Positions 1 to 11,939 are shown, counted from the stretch's first letter. The stretch: 64,000 bases of DNA from Actinopolyspora xinjiangensis (GCF_900104475.1 NZ_FNJR01000005.1:62001-126000), one strand, 5' to 3'. Notes: generated by a model not told the origin, from the sequence alone. Numbers and translations are program-made.

Positions 1-999
1 CGGACCCGCGGCCTGCTCGACCGATCCTGGTCCGAACTGCGTGAGCACCTGCACACCGTGCTCACCGGTGCCGGGGTGTCCGAGCTCGACGCCGCCGAGC
101 TCACCCGGCTGCCCGCCGTGGAGGACCTGCTGGCGCTCTCCGAGGTCCGGCGCATGGCCACCGAGTACCGATGGGACGCCGTGGTCGTGGACTGCGGCCC
201 CACCGCCGAGACCCTGCGGCTGCTGACCATGCCGGAAGCGCTCGCGGGGTACCTGGAGCGGCTGTTCCCGACCCACCGTCGGGTCGTGCGGGGCATGCTC
301 GCGGGGATGGCGGGCAGCGACCGCACCGAACGCTGGGACGCGGTCGCCGAGGCGCTGGGCGGGCTCGCCGAGCGATTGAACTCGCTGGCCGAGCTGCTCA
401 CCTCACAAGAGACCAGTGTTCGGCTCGTCGCGACCCCGGAATCGGTCGTGGCCGCAGAGACCCGCCGCACCCTGACCTCGCTCGCGTTGCAGCAGATCCA
501 CGTCGACGGTGTCATCGCCAACCGGGTGGTCCCCGATCCCGGTTCGGCCAGGGGAGCCGCGGCCACCTGGCTGCGTACCCGTCGGAAGCAGCAGCGCGGG
601 GTGCTGCGCGAGCTGGAACAGATGGGACTGCCGTTGCGCACCGTGGAACATCGCGCCGAGGAACCGGTCGGAGCCGATCCGCTGCTGGAGCTGGGCGGCG
701 AGATCTACGGCGGAACCGACCCGATCGCAAGTACGGAGCGCGCTCCGGTGATCGAGGTCGACCGTGACGGGAACGGCCCGGAACCACGTTACACTCTGCG
801 CATAGCCGTGCCCCTGACCCGAGGGGCGGAGCTCGACCTGGCCCGGATCGGCGACGAGCTGGCCGTGACGGTGGACGGGCACCGGAGATTGATCACGTTG
901 CCCTCGGTGCTGCGTCGCTGCGTGGCGGTGGAGGCGACGGCGGGCGACGACGGCGTGAGGGTGACCTTCCGGCCGGACCCGGCGCAGTGGATGCGTTGA
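1..999 (+). CDS. ArsA-family anion-transporting ATPase, C-terminal part
   Basis: Frame 1 is open from the first base of the window, so the gene starts upstream and only its last 332 residues are seen. The P-loop end is missing. The remaining part keeps the helical body of ArsA/Get3-like ATPases followed by a C-terminal beta-rich domain of about 80 residues (from YTLRIAVPLTRG to FRPDPAQWMR) that resembles the HSP20-like domain found at the end of actinobacterial ArsA proteins. In M. tuberculosis the equivalent Rv2184c stands next to Rv2183c and the acyltransferase, as here. The substrate is unknown; an arsenite role is not implied. Family call is firm, function is not. Confidence 0.8.
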   Translation, partial: RTRGLLDRSWSELREHLHTVLTGAGVSELDAAELTRLPAVEDLLALSEVRRMATEYRWDAVVVDCGPTAETLRLLTMPEALAGYLERLFPTHRRVVRGMLAGMAGSDRTERWDAVAEALGGLAERLNSLAELLTSQETSVRLVATPESVVAAETRRTLTSLALQQIHVDGVIANRVVPDPGSARGAAATWLRTRRKQQRGVLRELEQMGLPLRTVEHRAEEPVGADPLLELGGEIYGGTDPIASTERAPVIEVDRDGNGPEPRYTLRIAVPLTRGAELDLARIGDELAVTVDGHRRLITLPSVLRRCVAVEATAGDDGVRVTFRPDPAQWMR

Positions 1000-1258
1000 C
1001 CTTCTCTCCACCCGGGCGGCTCCTGCCCGCCGACCGAGAGGAGCCGTTGTCCCGGTTCCCACCCGTACGGCGGCCTCGGTCGGGGCTCACCGCCCGAACG
1101 GCGGCGGGGATGTTCCCGGTCGCATCGCGCTCGGGACGTGCCAGGGCGTACCGGACGGAAGAACCGGGGCACCTCCGCGCTCGATCGGACAAGGACCAGC
1201 TTGCCCAGCTAACACCCGCGAGCAGAGCACCCACCGACCGGAGAACAGGTGAGCGGTA

Positions 1259-1723
1259 TTGCACGAGGAACACATCGGTTCACCGACCACGGGCGATCAC
1301 GATCGGCTCGTCGAGGAGCTGCGCTCGCTGCTGCTGGCACTCGCGGCCAGGGCGGAGGAGTGGCTGAACACGCTCTCCCGAGGTGAACACCCCCTCCTGC
1401 GGACGTTCGCGGAGAAGGCGGGACCAGGTGCGGACGGTTGTCCGCTGTGCGTCGCGAAGTCGGTGCTCCGCGAGGCGAACGCGAGGTCGCACGCGGGTGG
1501 GCTGCCCGAACAGTTCCTGGGGCTGCTGACCTCGTTGCGCGAGGCGTTCACCGCCGCCACCGAGGAGGACGCCGCTGATGAGCCCGCCACCGCGGGGGCA
1601 ACCGACGGCGGCGATCGGTGGCCAAGCGGTGGCGCCGATTCGGAAACGGCGGAACCCAGGGTCCACCCCATCACCGTGCGCCGGGTGCACGGCAACGTAC
1701 TCGTCGAGGATTCTCCCGTCTGA
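1259..1723 (+). CDS. Conserved hypothetical protein with CPLC motif (Rv2183c-like)
   Basis: A 154-aa protein of unknown function. The N-terminal half is helical and ends in a Cys-Pro-Leu-Cys pair at about residues 61-64, which could bind metal or be redox active. The last 45 residues are Ala/Asp/Gly-rich and probably disordered. The start is TTG, with a GGTGAG sequence 5 nt upstream (1248-1253); the nearby GTG at 1249 is out of frame. It lies 260 nt after the ArsA-like ATPase, and the same pair is neighbouring in mycobacteria (Rv2184c-Rv2183c), which suggests a shared but unknown process. Confidence 0.65.
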   Translation: MHEEHIGSPTTGDHDRLVEELRSLLLALAARAEEWLNTLSRGEHPLLRTFAEKAGPGADGCPLCVAKSVLREANARSHAGGLPEQFLGLLTSLREAFTAATEEDAADEPATAGATDGGDRWPSGGADSETAEPRVHPITVRRVHGNVLVEDSPV

Positions 1724-1867
1724 CCCTGTATCCCCCTGGGCACGGGATCGGAACCGGCGCGCTCCCGTTCGCGACCGGCGCGTCGCACGGAGGCGACCCG
1801 TGGCACGGATCGGGTGTTCGAAGCGCGGGGAAACGACCGGTGGGCGGCCCAGCGCCGTCGTGGGCCC

Positions 1868-2338
1868 TCAGACCTGGGCGCCGTCGTCCCAGCCCGAGTC
1901 GTCGTCGGAGGAGCCCTGCCGCAGCCGCAGCAACAGCCAGCCGATACCGCCGCTGATCGCGATCAGCCCCACGGGCAGCGTCAGGGGCCCCAGTGAACTC
2001 GCCGCGAGGGGTACGAACAGGATCAGCAGCCCGAGCGCCACGAGCACGACGCCCCCCACGGTGCCTGCGCCGGGCTTGGGCAGCGGGGGCGGTTCCGGTG
2101 GCTCGTAGTGCCCCTCGTCCTCCTCGGCCTCCGGGGGTGTCCAGTCGCGGGGGCCGTCGTCCTCACCGGTCACGGGTGGCGCTTCGGAGCTCGTGGTCCC
2201 GGTGGTCGCCGCGGCCTCGGTTCCGGAGTCCCCGGGCCACTGCGGAAGCGAGGAATCGCGCTCCAACTCGGCCACGATCTCCGCGAAAGCCTTGTCGATG
2301 TCTTCGGGGCCGTCGGCGTTCTCATGGCGCGTGTTCAT
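1868..2338 (-). CDS. Conserved hypothetical protein with two C-terminal membrane helices
   Basis: A 156-aa protein starting at MNTRHENADG. The open frame extends 57 codons further upstream, but that part is basic and unlike coding sequence, and AGGAAT lies just before the chosen ATG. The first 100 residues are acidic and low in complexity (Asp/Glu/Pro-rich). They are followed by two hydrophobic stretches, roughly residues 100-120 and 123-140, separated by a short polar turn, and then a charged tail. It is probably a small inner-membrane protein with a long cytoplasmic acidic arm. It is transcribed away from plsC. No function recognised. Confidence 0.7.
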   Translation of the reverse strand: MNTRHENADGPEDIDKAFAEIVAELERDSSLPQWPGDSGTEAAATTGTTSSEAPPVTGEDDGPRDWTPPEAEEDEGHYEPPEPPPLPKPGAGTVGGVVLVALGLLILFVPLAASSLGPLTLPVGLIAISGGIGWLLLRLRQGSSDDDSGWDDGAQV

Positions 2339-2768
2339 ACGGGATTCCTGACGCGCTCGAGGTGGATGGTGGGCTCGTGGGAGACCGGTTCCGCCGTCAC
2401 GGTTTTCCGCTCCCCAGGGGTGACTGTGCTTGCAACGATCCGGTCGAACGACGCACCGCTGAAGTGCGCCGCTCGTTCCCAGGGTCGCTGTTCGGCGCCG
2501 AGTGGGCAAGGTCGTGTTCGGGGCGCGCCCGAAAGCGTCGTGTCGAATCCGCCCGGAGACCGTTCACCCACACCGCTCGCGTGTTCATGCACGGTCACAC
2601 TCTGCCATGTTCACCCGCACGAGCGATCCACCGTGGTGCGGCGTCTCCCGGTGACGAAGACGCGCGGGGGCGTGTTGTGACGATCGTGATTTCGGCCCCG
2701 CGTTGTGTGCCGCACAGCGGCTCCGTACCCTGTCAACGTAATCCGGCCGTGAGGGAGGCAGCGACGCG
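2339..2768. other. Divergent intergenic region, no gene
   Basis: These 430 bases separate the membrane-protein gene (minus) from plsC (plus). Open frames here on either strand are rich in Arg and Pro and have no start with a ribosome binding site, so I see no gene. The right end holds a probable plsC promoter; the left end must hold the promoter of the minus-strand gene, which I could not place. Confidence 0.6.
2703..2731 (+). promoter_or_regulatory. Predicted plsC promoter
   Basis: TTGTGT (2703-2708) and TACCCT (2726-2731) are spaced by 17 bp, fitting a vegetative sigma promoter. Transcription would start near 2738, followed by a GGGAGG ribosome binding site and the GTG start of the acyltransferase at 2769. 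Confidence 0.4.
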
Positions 2769-3527
2769 GTGCTGTACTGGGTGATGAAGTACGTTCTTCT
2801 CGGGCCCCTCATAAAACTGTGGTGCCGGCCCAAGGTGGAAGGCGCTCACCACGTCCCGGAGTCCGGTGGGGCGATTCTGGTCAGCAATCACCTGGCTGTG
2901 GCCGATTCCTTCCTCATGCCGTTGATGCTGCCCCGCAGGGTCACTTTCCTCGCCAAGCGCGAGTACTTCACCGGGAAGGGAATCATCGGCGCGCTGAAAC
3001 GGACCTTCTTCAGCGGAGTCGGGCAGGTGCCGATCGACCGTTCCAGCGGAGCGGCGGCACAGGCCGCCTTGGACACCGGTATCCGCCTGTTGCGGGAAGG
3101 ACGGCTGCTGGGGGTCTACCCCGAGGGAACACGTTCGCCGGACGGCAGGCTCTACAAGGGCAAGACCGGGGTCGCCCGCATGGCACTGGAAGCCGATGTG
3201 CCCGTGATACCGGTGGTCACGATCGGGACGGAGAAGGTCAACCCGCTCGGTTCCAAGATATGGCGCCCTTACAGCGTGCGGGTTCGGGTCGGGGAACCGC
3301 TCGACTTCTCCCGGTACGAAGGTCTGGCCGGTGACCGGTTCGCGGAGCGTTCCATCACCGACGAGATCATGTACTCCTTGATGGAGCTCTCCGGTCAGGA
3401 GTACGTGGACATCTACGCCGACCGGGCCAAGGACGACATCGCCGAGCGCGGACGTGTGATCAGCAAGCGGGAGCGGCAGGCGGCCAAGCAGGCCGAGAAG
3501 CGGGTTCCGGACTCGAAGGCGGGTTAG
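2769..3527 (+). CDS. plsC: 1-acyl-sn-glycerol-3-phosphate acyltransferase
   Basis: A 252-aa PlsC-family protein that transfers an acyl chain to lysophosphatidic acid in phospholipid synthesis at the membrane. The catalytic block NHLAVAD (H-x4-D, near residue 39) and the glycerophosphate-binding block YPEGTRS (near residue 117) are both present. The N-terminus (LYWVMKYVLLGPLIKLW) is hydrophobic. The C-terminal 40 residues are highly charged. The start is GTG, with GGGAGG about 10 nt upstream. The position near the exoribonuclease and aroG matches Rv2182c in mycobacteria. The exact acyl acceptor cannot be read from sequence. Confidence 0.9.
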   Translation: MLYWVMKYVLLGPLIKLWCRPKVEGAHHVPESGGAILVSNHLAVADSFLMPLMLPRRVTFLAKREYFTGKGIIGALKRTFFSGVGQVPIDRSSGAAAQAALDTGIRLLREGRLLGVYPEGTRSPDGRLYKGKTGVARMALEADVPVIPVVTIGTEKVNPLGSKIWRPYSVRVRVGEPLDFSRYEGLAGDRFAERSITDEIMYSLMELSGQEYVDIYADRAKDDIAERGRVISKRERQAAKQAEKRVPDSKAG

Positions 3528-3614
3528 TCGCGCTCTCCCGCCTCACCGGGCGCTCGGCGTTCCGTCCTCCGACTCCCTCCTTCGGGGCGCCTCCGTCGTC
3601 TGGGCGGGAGAGCA

Positions 3615-3620
3615 TACCCT
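3615..3620 (+). promoter_or_regulatory. -10 hexamer of a predicted leaderless transcript (exoribonuclease gene)
   Basis: TACCCT ends exactly 6 nt before the GTG at 3627, and no ribosome binding site lies between. The transcript would start at or next to the start codon. Confidence 0.5.
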
Positions 3621-3626
3621 TTTCCA

Positions 3627-4130
3627 GTGCGGTTTTTCTACGACTGCGAGTTCATCGAGGACGGCCACACCATCGAGCTGGTCTCGATCGGTGTGGTCGA
3701 CGAGACGGGCCGGGAGTTCTACGCCGTCTCCACGGAGTTCGAGGCCGGGCGCGCGGGGCCGTGGGTGCGTGAGCACGTGTTACCGCAGCTGCCCCCGCCC
3801 GGCTCCGGTTTCTGGCGTTCCCGGGCCACGATCCGGGACGAACTCTACGGGTTCCTGACCGCGCAGCGGTCCGAGATAGAGCTGTGGGCCTGGTACGCCG
3901 CCTACGATCACGTCGCGCTGGCCCAGCTCTGGGGAGCGATGCCCGCGTTGCCGCCCAGGATTCCCAAGTTCACCAGGGACCTGCGGCAGCAGTGGGAAGC
4001 CGTCGGCAAACCGAAGTTGCCCTCCGCGCCCACCAACGCACACGACGCGCTGGCCGACGCCAGGCACAACCTGCGGCGCTGGCAGGTCATCGAGCAGCGG
4101 ATGCGGGAACTGGGGTGCTTCCGCCGGTAG
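3627..4130 (+). CDS. 3'-5' exoribonuclease, Rv2179c family
   Basis: A 167-aa protein of the DEDD exonuclease fold. The first acidic motif is FYDCEFIEDG (Asp6, Glu8). A central WAWYAAYDHV supplies the second acidic residue, and the C-terminal NAHDALADARHN carries the DxxxD pair. The length and these motifs fit the small 3'-5' exoribonuclease Rv2179c, which acts on single-stranded RNA, including 3' overhangs of duplexes. It sits between plsC and the phosphofructokinase gene, two genes before aroG, as expected from mycobacterial order. Its start is set by the -10 hexamer 6 nt upstream and by the conserved N-terminus. Confidence 0.85.
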   Translation: MRFFYDCEFIEDGHTIELVSIGVVDETGREFYAVSTEFEAGRAGPWVREHVLPQLPPPGSGFWRSRATIRDELYGFLTAQRSEIELWAWYAAYDHVALAQLWGAMPALPPRIPKFTRDLRQQWEAVGKPKLPSAPTNAHDALADARHNLRRWQVIEQRMRELGCFRR

Positions 4131-4372
4131 TCGCACCGCTCCCGGCCGTCGTGGTCCCGCCGCCCGCGCTCGACCGGTGACCCGGCCGGAACGATTCCGG
4201 CGATTTCCCCTCGTGGCGGTGGCCGGTTCGAGGTGCGAGGAGTCGCAAACCGGTCTCGACAGTCACACATCGCGCACGTTTCGATACTTGCTGCACCGAT
4301 TTAGTCCGTGAAAGGCTCTCCCGCTGAGATCAATATCACGCCGTTGGCGTTACGTGTTTTCGAGGAGGCGGG

Positions 4373-7139
<2,767 letters not shown>

Positions 7140-7150
7140 GGTGCGAGTTC

Positions 7151-7174
7151 GGGTGCCGGGCCCGCTCGGCACCC
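7151..7174. terminator. Stem-loop between convergent aroG and pknL
   Basis: GGGTGCCG (7151-7158) and CGGCACCC (7167-7174) form an 8-bp stem with an 8-nt loop, 12 nt after the aroG stop. It may end transcripts from both sides. Confidence 0.5.
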
Positions 7175-7238
7175 TCGCGCTCCCGCCCACGGGCAGGGCT
7201 CGGACCCCCGAGCCCGATCCGGCCCGCCCGGTGGTCCT

Positions 7239-9251
7239 TCAGAACACCGTGATCCGCACCTGCGTTCCGCGCTTCACGGCGCTGCCCGGGCCGGGGTCCT
7301 GCCGCACCACTCGACCGTTGTCCCTGCCGAACACCGAGTTGACCCGCAGCGTCAGCCCGGCCCGCGAGGCCTGCTGACGTGCCTGCTCCACGGTCTTGCC
7401 AGTGAAGTTGGGCACGCTGACTGCGTTGGACAGCACCACCCCGACCCGTGGTTCGCCGCTCATCGGAACCTCGGTGCCCGCCGAAGGGCTGGTCCGCACC
7501 ACGTGGTCCTTGGCGACGTCCCGGGCGAACTCACGTCCTGCCTCGTAGGGCTCGAACCCCGCCTTCTCGAGCGCGGTGAACGCCTGCTCGCGTCCCATGC
7601 CCCCGACATCGGGCACGGGCTCCGGCCGCGGCCCCCGGCTCACGATGATCGTGACGGAACCGCTCGTGCGCACCTCGGTGCCGGGAGCGGGTTCTACTCC
7701 GATCACCCTGCCCTTCGGCACGCTCTCGTGGTAGCGGTTGACCGAGGAGTCCAGCTTCGGGGAGAGCTTGGCGTTGCGCAGTTCGCTCTGCGCCTCGCTC
7801 ACCCGGCTGCCTCGCTCGATCTCCGGAACGGTGGGCCGTCCCCGCGAGACGCGCAGTTCCACCTGACCGCCGCTGCGCATCCGAGTCCCCTCCTGCGGGG
7901 CGGTGCTGATCACGGTGTCCTCCGGCACCGTGTTGTGGAACGCCCTGGAGACGTCGGGTTCGAGTTCCCTGGCGTGCAACGCTTCCTCGGCCTCGGTCAG
8001 TGACTTCCCGGACAGTTCAGGTACTCGCACGTAGGAGTTGCCGCCCAGTAGCCACGAGCCCCCCGCGATCAGGGCGCCCAGCAGCAGCACGACTCCCACG
8101 ACGGCCAGCGTCCTGCCACCCCGGCGGCTTCCCCGTGTGGGGGAGTGGTCCTCGTCAGGCACCGGTGCGATCTCGTTGGTGGTCTCCGAGGAGGACGGTG
8201 CGGGGGAGTCCGCCGGACGCCGCAACGCACGGGTGCCCTGGGGGCCCGGTGTGCTGGTGGCGCCGTTACGGGCCGAGGCCGTGGACTCCAGCGGCGAGAT
8301 CCGTTCGGTGGGCGGGGCGGAGGGCTCCCCTCCCGCCGCATCGCCGGGGTGGGGGACCGGCACCGGCACGGCGGTCAGCCCCAGTCCGTCACGTGCGTCC
8401 CGCAGCTCGCGCAGCGCGGCCGCGCCGTCGGTGGGACGGCCGGCCGGGTCCCGGCGGGTCAACCGCAGGACCAGTTCGTCCACCGCCGCGGGCAGGTCGG
8501 CGACCAGCTCGCTCGGCGGGCGCACGTCCTCGTTGACGTGCCGGTAGGCGACCGAGAGCGCGGTGTCGCCGGTGTAGGGCGGGCGGCCGGTCAGCAGCTC
8601 GTAGAGCACGACCCCGGCCGCGTAGACGTCCGACCTGGCATCGGCCGCCCCCGAGGTCACTTGCTCCGGTGCGAGGTAGGCCACGGTTCCCAGGATCACG
8701 TCCCCGCTGGTGGAGCCCGCCTCCGCCGCAGCCCGCACCAGTCCGAAGTCGGCCACCTGCACCGAGCCGTCACGGCCGATCAGCACGTTCTCCGGCTTGA
8801 TGTCGCGGTGAACCATCCCGGCCCGGTGCGCCGCCGAGAGCGCGGCCAGCACCGCTTCCAGCACGGTCAACGCGACCGGGAGTGGGAGGGGGCCACGAGC
8901 TCGCAGCAGGTCACGCAGCGTTCCTCCCTCGACCAGTCGCATGACCAGGTAGAGCCTGCTCTCGCCCGGTGTCTCCCGGTCCACGCCCTGGTCGTAGACG
9001 GAGACGATGTTGGGGTGGTGCAGCCGCGCCGCCGCCCGGGCCTCGCGGTCGAACCTCTCGGTGAAGGACTGGTCACCGGCGTACCGGGAGTCCATCACCT
9101 TCAGGGCGACCGGACGGTCCAGCCTGGTGTCCAGCCCCCGGTAGACCGTGGACATGCCACCCCGCGCGAGCACGGTGTCCACCCGGTAGCGCCGCTCCAG
9201 CAGGTGGCCGAGCGGATCGTTCGTGCCGTTCTCCGGGGGTGTGGAGTTCAT
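7239..9251 (-). CDS. pknL: Ser/Thr protein kinase PknL with four PASTA repeats
   Basis: A 670-aa membrane receptor kinase. The cytoplasmic kinase domain covers about residues 18-285, with the glycine loop ARGGMSTVYRG, Lys51, the catalytic loop HRDIKPEN (Asp150) and DFG at 168-170. A Pro/Ser-rich linker follows, then one membrane helix at about 381-403 and four extracellular PASTA repeats to the end. PASTA domains sense muropeptides or cell-wall state in this family. The start is the ATG at MNSTPPENG; the longer frame upstream lacks support. It is divergent from the Rv2175c-type gene, the known PknL partner in mycobacteria. M. tuberculosis PknL, as I recall, is much shorter and lacks the PASTA part. 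Confidence 0.92.
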   Translation of the reverse strand: MNSTPPENGTNDPLGHLLERRYRVDTVLARGGMSTVYRGLDTRLDRPVALKVMDSRYAGDQSFTERFDREARAAARLHHPNIVSVYDQGVDRETPGESRLYLVMRLVEGGTLRDLLRARGPLPLPVALTVLEAVLAALSAAHRAGMVHRDIKPENVLIGRDGSVQVADFGLVRAAAEAGSTSGDVILGTVAYLAPEQVTSGAADARSDVYAAGVVLYELLTGRPPYTGDTALSVAYRHVNEDVRPPSELVADLPAAVDELVLRLTRRDPAGRPTDGAAALRELRDARDGLGLTAVPVPVPHPGDAAGGEPSAPPTERISPLESTASARNGATSTPGPQGTRALRRPADSPAPSSSETTNEIAPVPDEDHSPTRGSRRGGRTLAVVGVVLLLGALIAGGSWLLGGNSYVRVPELSGKSLTEAEEALHARELEPDVSRAFHNTVPEDTVISTAPQEGTRMRSGGQVELRVSRGRPTVPEIERGSRVSEAQSELRNAKLSPKLDSSVNRYHESVPKGRVIGVEPAPGTEVRTSGSVTIIVSRGPRPEPVPDVGGMGREQAFTALEKAGFEPYEAGREFARDVAKDHVVRTSPSAGTEVPMSGEPRVGVVLSNAVSVPNFTGKTVEQARQQASRAGLTLRVNSVFGRDNGRVVRQDPGPGSAVKRGTQVRITVF

Positions 9252-9460
9252 GGAACCGCCACCGCCCGGGGTGAGCCCGGTCCTCCGGGCCGGTTCGGCT
9301 CGGCGTTCCTCGCCTGGATGGGAGTCGTCATCCCGCACCTGGTGCGGATGCTCCCGAACTCACCCTCGAACACGCTACCGATGGTAGGCGAGGTCGTGGC
9401 CTCGCCGTGGGCGGCATACCGAGGTGGAAATTTGATCGGCGTAGTGGCACGCTGGTCGGC

Positions 9461-9826
9461 GTGAGTTCGGTTCCTTCCGCTCCGGATGTACTTTCCACCG
9501 ACGTGGACGTGGTTTCCCTTCACGCCGTCGCGGAGCGTCTCGGCTACCCGTTGACCAGAGTGCACCAACTGATCCGTGACGGGCAGTTGGTGGCGATGCG
9601 CCGGGAGCGTGAGCTCGTGATCCCCGAGGCGTTCCTGACGAGAGGAGCCGTCGTCAAGGGACTTCCGGGCACCATCACGCTGCTGCGGGACAACGGCTAC
9701 ACCGAGGACGAGATCCTCGAATGGCTGTTCACCCCCGACGACACCCTGCCCGGGACACCGATCGACGCGCTGCGTGGAGACCGCGGCCGCGAGGTCAAGC
9801 GGCGTGCACAGGCCATGGCGCTGTGA
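9461..9826 (+). CDS. DNA-binding protein, Rv2175c family
   Basis: A 121-aa protein with a winged helix-turn-helix, where VSLHAVAERLGYPLTRVHQLIRDGQLVA is split over the recognition region at about residues 15-45. The rest, including LPGTITLLRDNGYTEDEILEWLF, is the conserved Rv2175c-specific half. In M. tuberculosis this protein is a substrate of PknL and binds DNA only when not phosphorylated; the divergent pairing with pknL supports the same link here. The N-terminus holds Ser and Thr residues that could be phosphorylated. The start is GTG at 9461; CACGCT lies 7 nt upstream, so the mRNA may be leaderless. Confidence 0.85.
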   Translation: MSSVPSAPDVLSTDVDVVSLHAVAERLGYPLTRVHQLIRDGQLVAMRRERELVIPEAFLTRGAVVKGLPGTITLLRDNGYTEDEILEWLFTPDDTLPGTPIDALRGDRGREVKRRAQAMAL

Positions 9827-9863
9827 TCGGCACGCGGTCCTGAGCTCCGGAGACCCCGTGGCC

Positions 9864-10985
9864 TCAGCGGTTCCGGTCGGTCACCGTGACGGCGAGCTCT
9901 TCGAGTCTCGTCGCGGCGGGATCCGCGAGTTCGCCGCTGTGCAGGGCCGACATCGCGGATTCGGTCAGGTCGTCGATGCGGCGCTCCACGGCGTCGACCG
10001 CACCGAGCCGGGTGAGCGCCTCCTGCACCAGTTCCACGCGCGAGCGGGTCAGCTCGGGGTCGCCGAGCGCGGAGTTCAGCAGTCGCGAGGCGGCCTCGTC
10101 GTGCCGGCGTCCGGCGCGGAGCATCCCCTCGGCCACCAGCACCGTGCGTTTTCCCTCCCGCAGGTCGTCGCCCGCCGGTTTACCGGTGACCTCGGGATCG
10201 CCGAAAACACCGAGTAGGTCGTCGCGCAGCTGGAACGCCACACCTATGTCCGAACCGAAGCGGCGCAGCGTCGACACCGTGTCGGCCTCCGCCCCGCCGA
10301 TCAGTGCCCCGAACTGCAGCGGGCGTTCGACCGTGTAGGAGGCGGACTTGAGCTCGTCGATCCGCAGCGCCGTCTCGGGGGAATCGTCCGCGCGCGCCTG
10401 CCCGAGCATGTCCAGGTACTGGCCGGCCAGTACCTCGGTTCGCATCGCCCGCCACGGTTCCAGCCCCCGGGCCAGCGCTCGTCGTGCGAGCCCGGCGGAG
10501 TGCAGCATGTCGTCTGCCCAGCTCAGCGCGAGATCGCCGAGCAGCACGGCAGCGGCCAGACCGAACCGTTCCGGGTCTCCGGCGTAGCCGTTGTCCCGAT
10601 GGGTTCCGGCGAACCGCACGTGCACGGTCGGGCTGCCGCGCCTGGTGTCCGACCGGTCGATGAGGTCGTCGTGGATCAGTGCGCACGTCTGGATCAGTTC
10701 CAGCGCGCTGGCGGCGTGCAGCATGCTCGCCACTTCCTCGCCCCTGTCACCCTGTCCCGCGGCCCGCCACCCCCACCACGCGAAGGTGGGGCGGAGGCGC
10801 TTTCCACCTCGCAGCACGAACTCCGAGACAGCCTCGGCAGCCTCCGAGATGGCCGGGTCCAGCTCGGCGCACTCCTGGACCCGGCCGCGGAGGTAGTCGG
10901 CCAGCGTCCGGCTCACGTGCTCCGCGACATCGCGATCCACCGTGAGAGTGGCTTCGGCCTCGGCCGAGAGGTTATCGAGGGGCAT
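9864..10985 (-). CDS. idsA: Polyprenyl diphosphate synthase (IdsA-type)
   Basis: A 373-aa trans-prenyltransferase condensing isopentenyl diphosphate with an allylic diphosphate. It has the GGKRLRP substrate loop at 60-66 and a first Asp-rich motif DDLID at 106-110. The second Asp region is RDDLLGVFGD, with Gly in place of the last Asp of the classical DDxxD, as is usual in actinobacterial IdsA proteins. The chain length (C15, C20 or longer) cannot be fixed here. Ribosome binding site GGAGG lies upstream of the ATG. Position next to lppM and Rv2175c matches Rv2173 (idsA2); the mannosyltransferase gene mptA that intervenes in mycobacteria is absent. Confidence 0.9.
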   Translation of the reverse strand: MPLDNLSAEAEATLTVDRDVAEHVSRTLADYLRGRVQECAELDPAISEAAEAVSEFVLRGGKRLRPTFAWWGWRAAGQGDRGEEVASMLHAASALELIQTCALIHDDLIDRSDTRRGSPTVHVRFAGTHRDNGYAGDPERFGLAAAVLLGDLALSWADDMLHSAGLARRALARGLEPWRAMRTEVLAGQYLDMLGQARADDSPETALRIDELKSASYTVERPLQFGALIGGAEADTVSTLRRFGSDIGVAFQLRDDLLGVFGDPEVTGKPAGDDLREGKRTVLVAEGMLRAGRRHDEAASRLLNSALGDPELTRSRVELVQEALTRLGAVDAVERRIDDLTESAMSALHSGELADPAATRLEELAVTVTDRNR

Positions 10986-11148
10986 GCCTTCATCCTCCGT
11001 GACGAGCGCGTGCGTTCGTATCGCGGGGTACGGCGGCCCGTCCGTCGCACCCGCTCCCGCCCCGGGGGTCGTGGCCGATTCCTCGCCGGATCGGGCCTCT
11101 TCCCGCCGCCCGGGAGGTACCTGCGGCTTTCGTCCGGAGCCGTGCCGG

Positions 11149-11832
11149 TCAGCGCCTGCCGCTCTCGGAACGGGCGCGCTGGCGGGTCACCAGCGCCAGC
11201 ACCGCGACCAACAGCGCCGTACCGAACGTGACCCCGCCCAGCACCATCGACCAGCCGAACAACCCCGCGCTTCTGGCGTCGGTGAACTGGAAGGTCGCCG
11301 ATATCTCGGTGACCTCGCCCGGACGGGGGTGCCAACTCACCATCCCCGCGTTGATCTCACCGTTGGTGGTCGTGACCTCCCCAGGGGCGCTGATCTCCAC
11401 CAGCACTTCCGAATCGGTCTCGGCCAGTGGCGTCAGGTCGACCGAGCCGTCCACCTCGACGAGCGAGCCGGACCTGGAGACGGAGAGCTTGTACCGCGAG
11501 TTCGACCCGCTCAGCCCGGCCGCGAGCCGTTCCAGCTCGTCGAAGTCGAGCTCGTCGAACTCGATCTTGTAACCGCGGCTCTCCCCCTGCCGGTACGGAT
11601 GCTGATTGACCTTGTCGGACAGCTCGTCCGGTATCCGCAGCCGGAAGTCGCGCCGGTCCGAGGTCGGCGGAACGGCGACCATCACCTGACCGGAGACCTC
11701 GTCCTGACCGTTGATGCTCAGCGACACGGTCGCGTTCAGACACCCGGAGAGCAGGATGCCCACAAGCATGATCATCAGCGACGCGCTCCATCGGGAACGA
11801 GTCGCGTTACCGGTACACCACACACCCCGCAC
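11149..11832 (-). CDS. lppM: Lipoprotein of the LppM family
   Basis: A 227-aa secreted lipoprotein. A basic start and hydrophobic helix lead to a lipobox LLSGC near residue 31. The body is the LppM domain (DUF3153), and a single membrane helix lies near the C-terminus (GVTFGTALLVAVLALV), followed by a basic tail, so the protein is anchored at both ends. In M. tuberculosis LppM (Rv2171) affects phagosome maturation and exists in membrane and shed forms; here the role is unknown. The GTG start is uncertain, since an internal ATG before the hydrophobic stretch is also possible. The neighbours idsA and the GNAT gene fit mycobacterial order. Confidence 0.82.
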   Translation of the reverse strand: MRGVWCTGNATRSRWSASLMIMLVGILLSGCLNATVSLSINGQDEVSGQVMVAVPPTSDRRDFRLRIPDELSDKVNQHPYRQGESRGYKIEFDELDFDELERLAAGLSGSNSRYKLSVSRSGSLVEVDGSVDLTPLAETDSEVLVEISAPGEVTTTNGEINAGMVSWHPRPGEVTEISATFQFTDARSAGLFGWSMVLGGVTFGTALLVAVLALVTRQRARSESGRR

Positions 11833-11933
11833 CTTTGTGATCGTGCCACGTCACAGCGTTTTTCACCGGGTGCGCGACGTGGTGGGCGCCCGTTGTGAGC
11901 CGGATCCGTGTTCGGTCCCTCGGGGCGGCGAGG

Positions 11934-11939
11934 TAGCGT
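11934..11939 (+). promoter_or_regulatory. -10 hexamer of a predicted leaderless transcript (DUF885 gene)
   Basis: TAGCGT ends 6 nt before the ATG at 11946. No ribosome binding site is seen. Confidence 0.5.
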
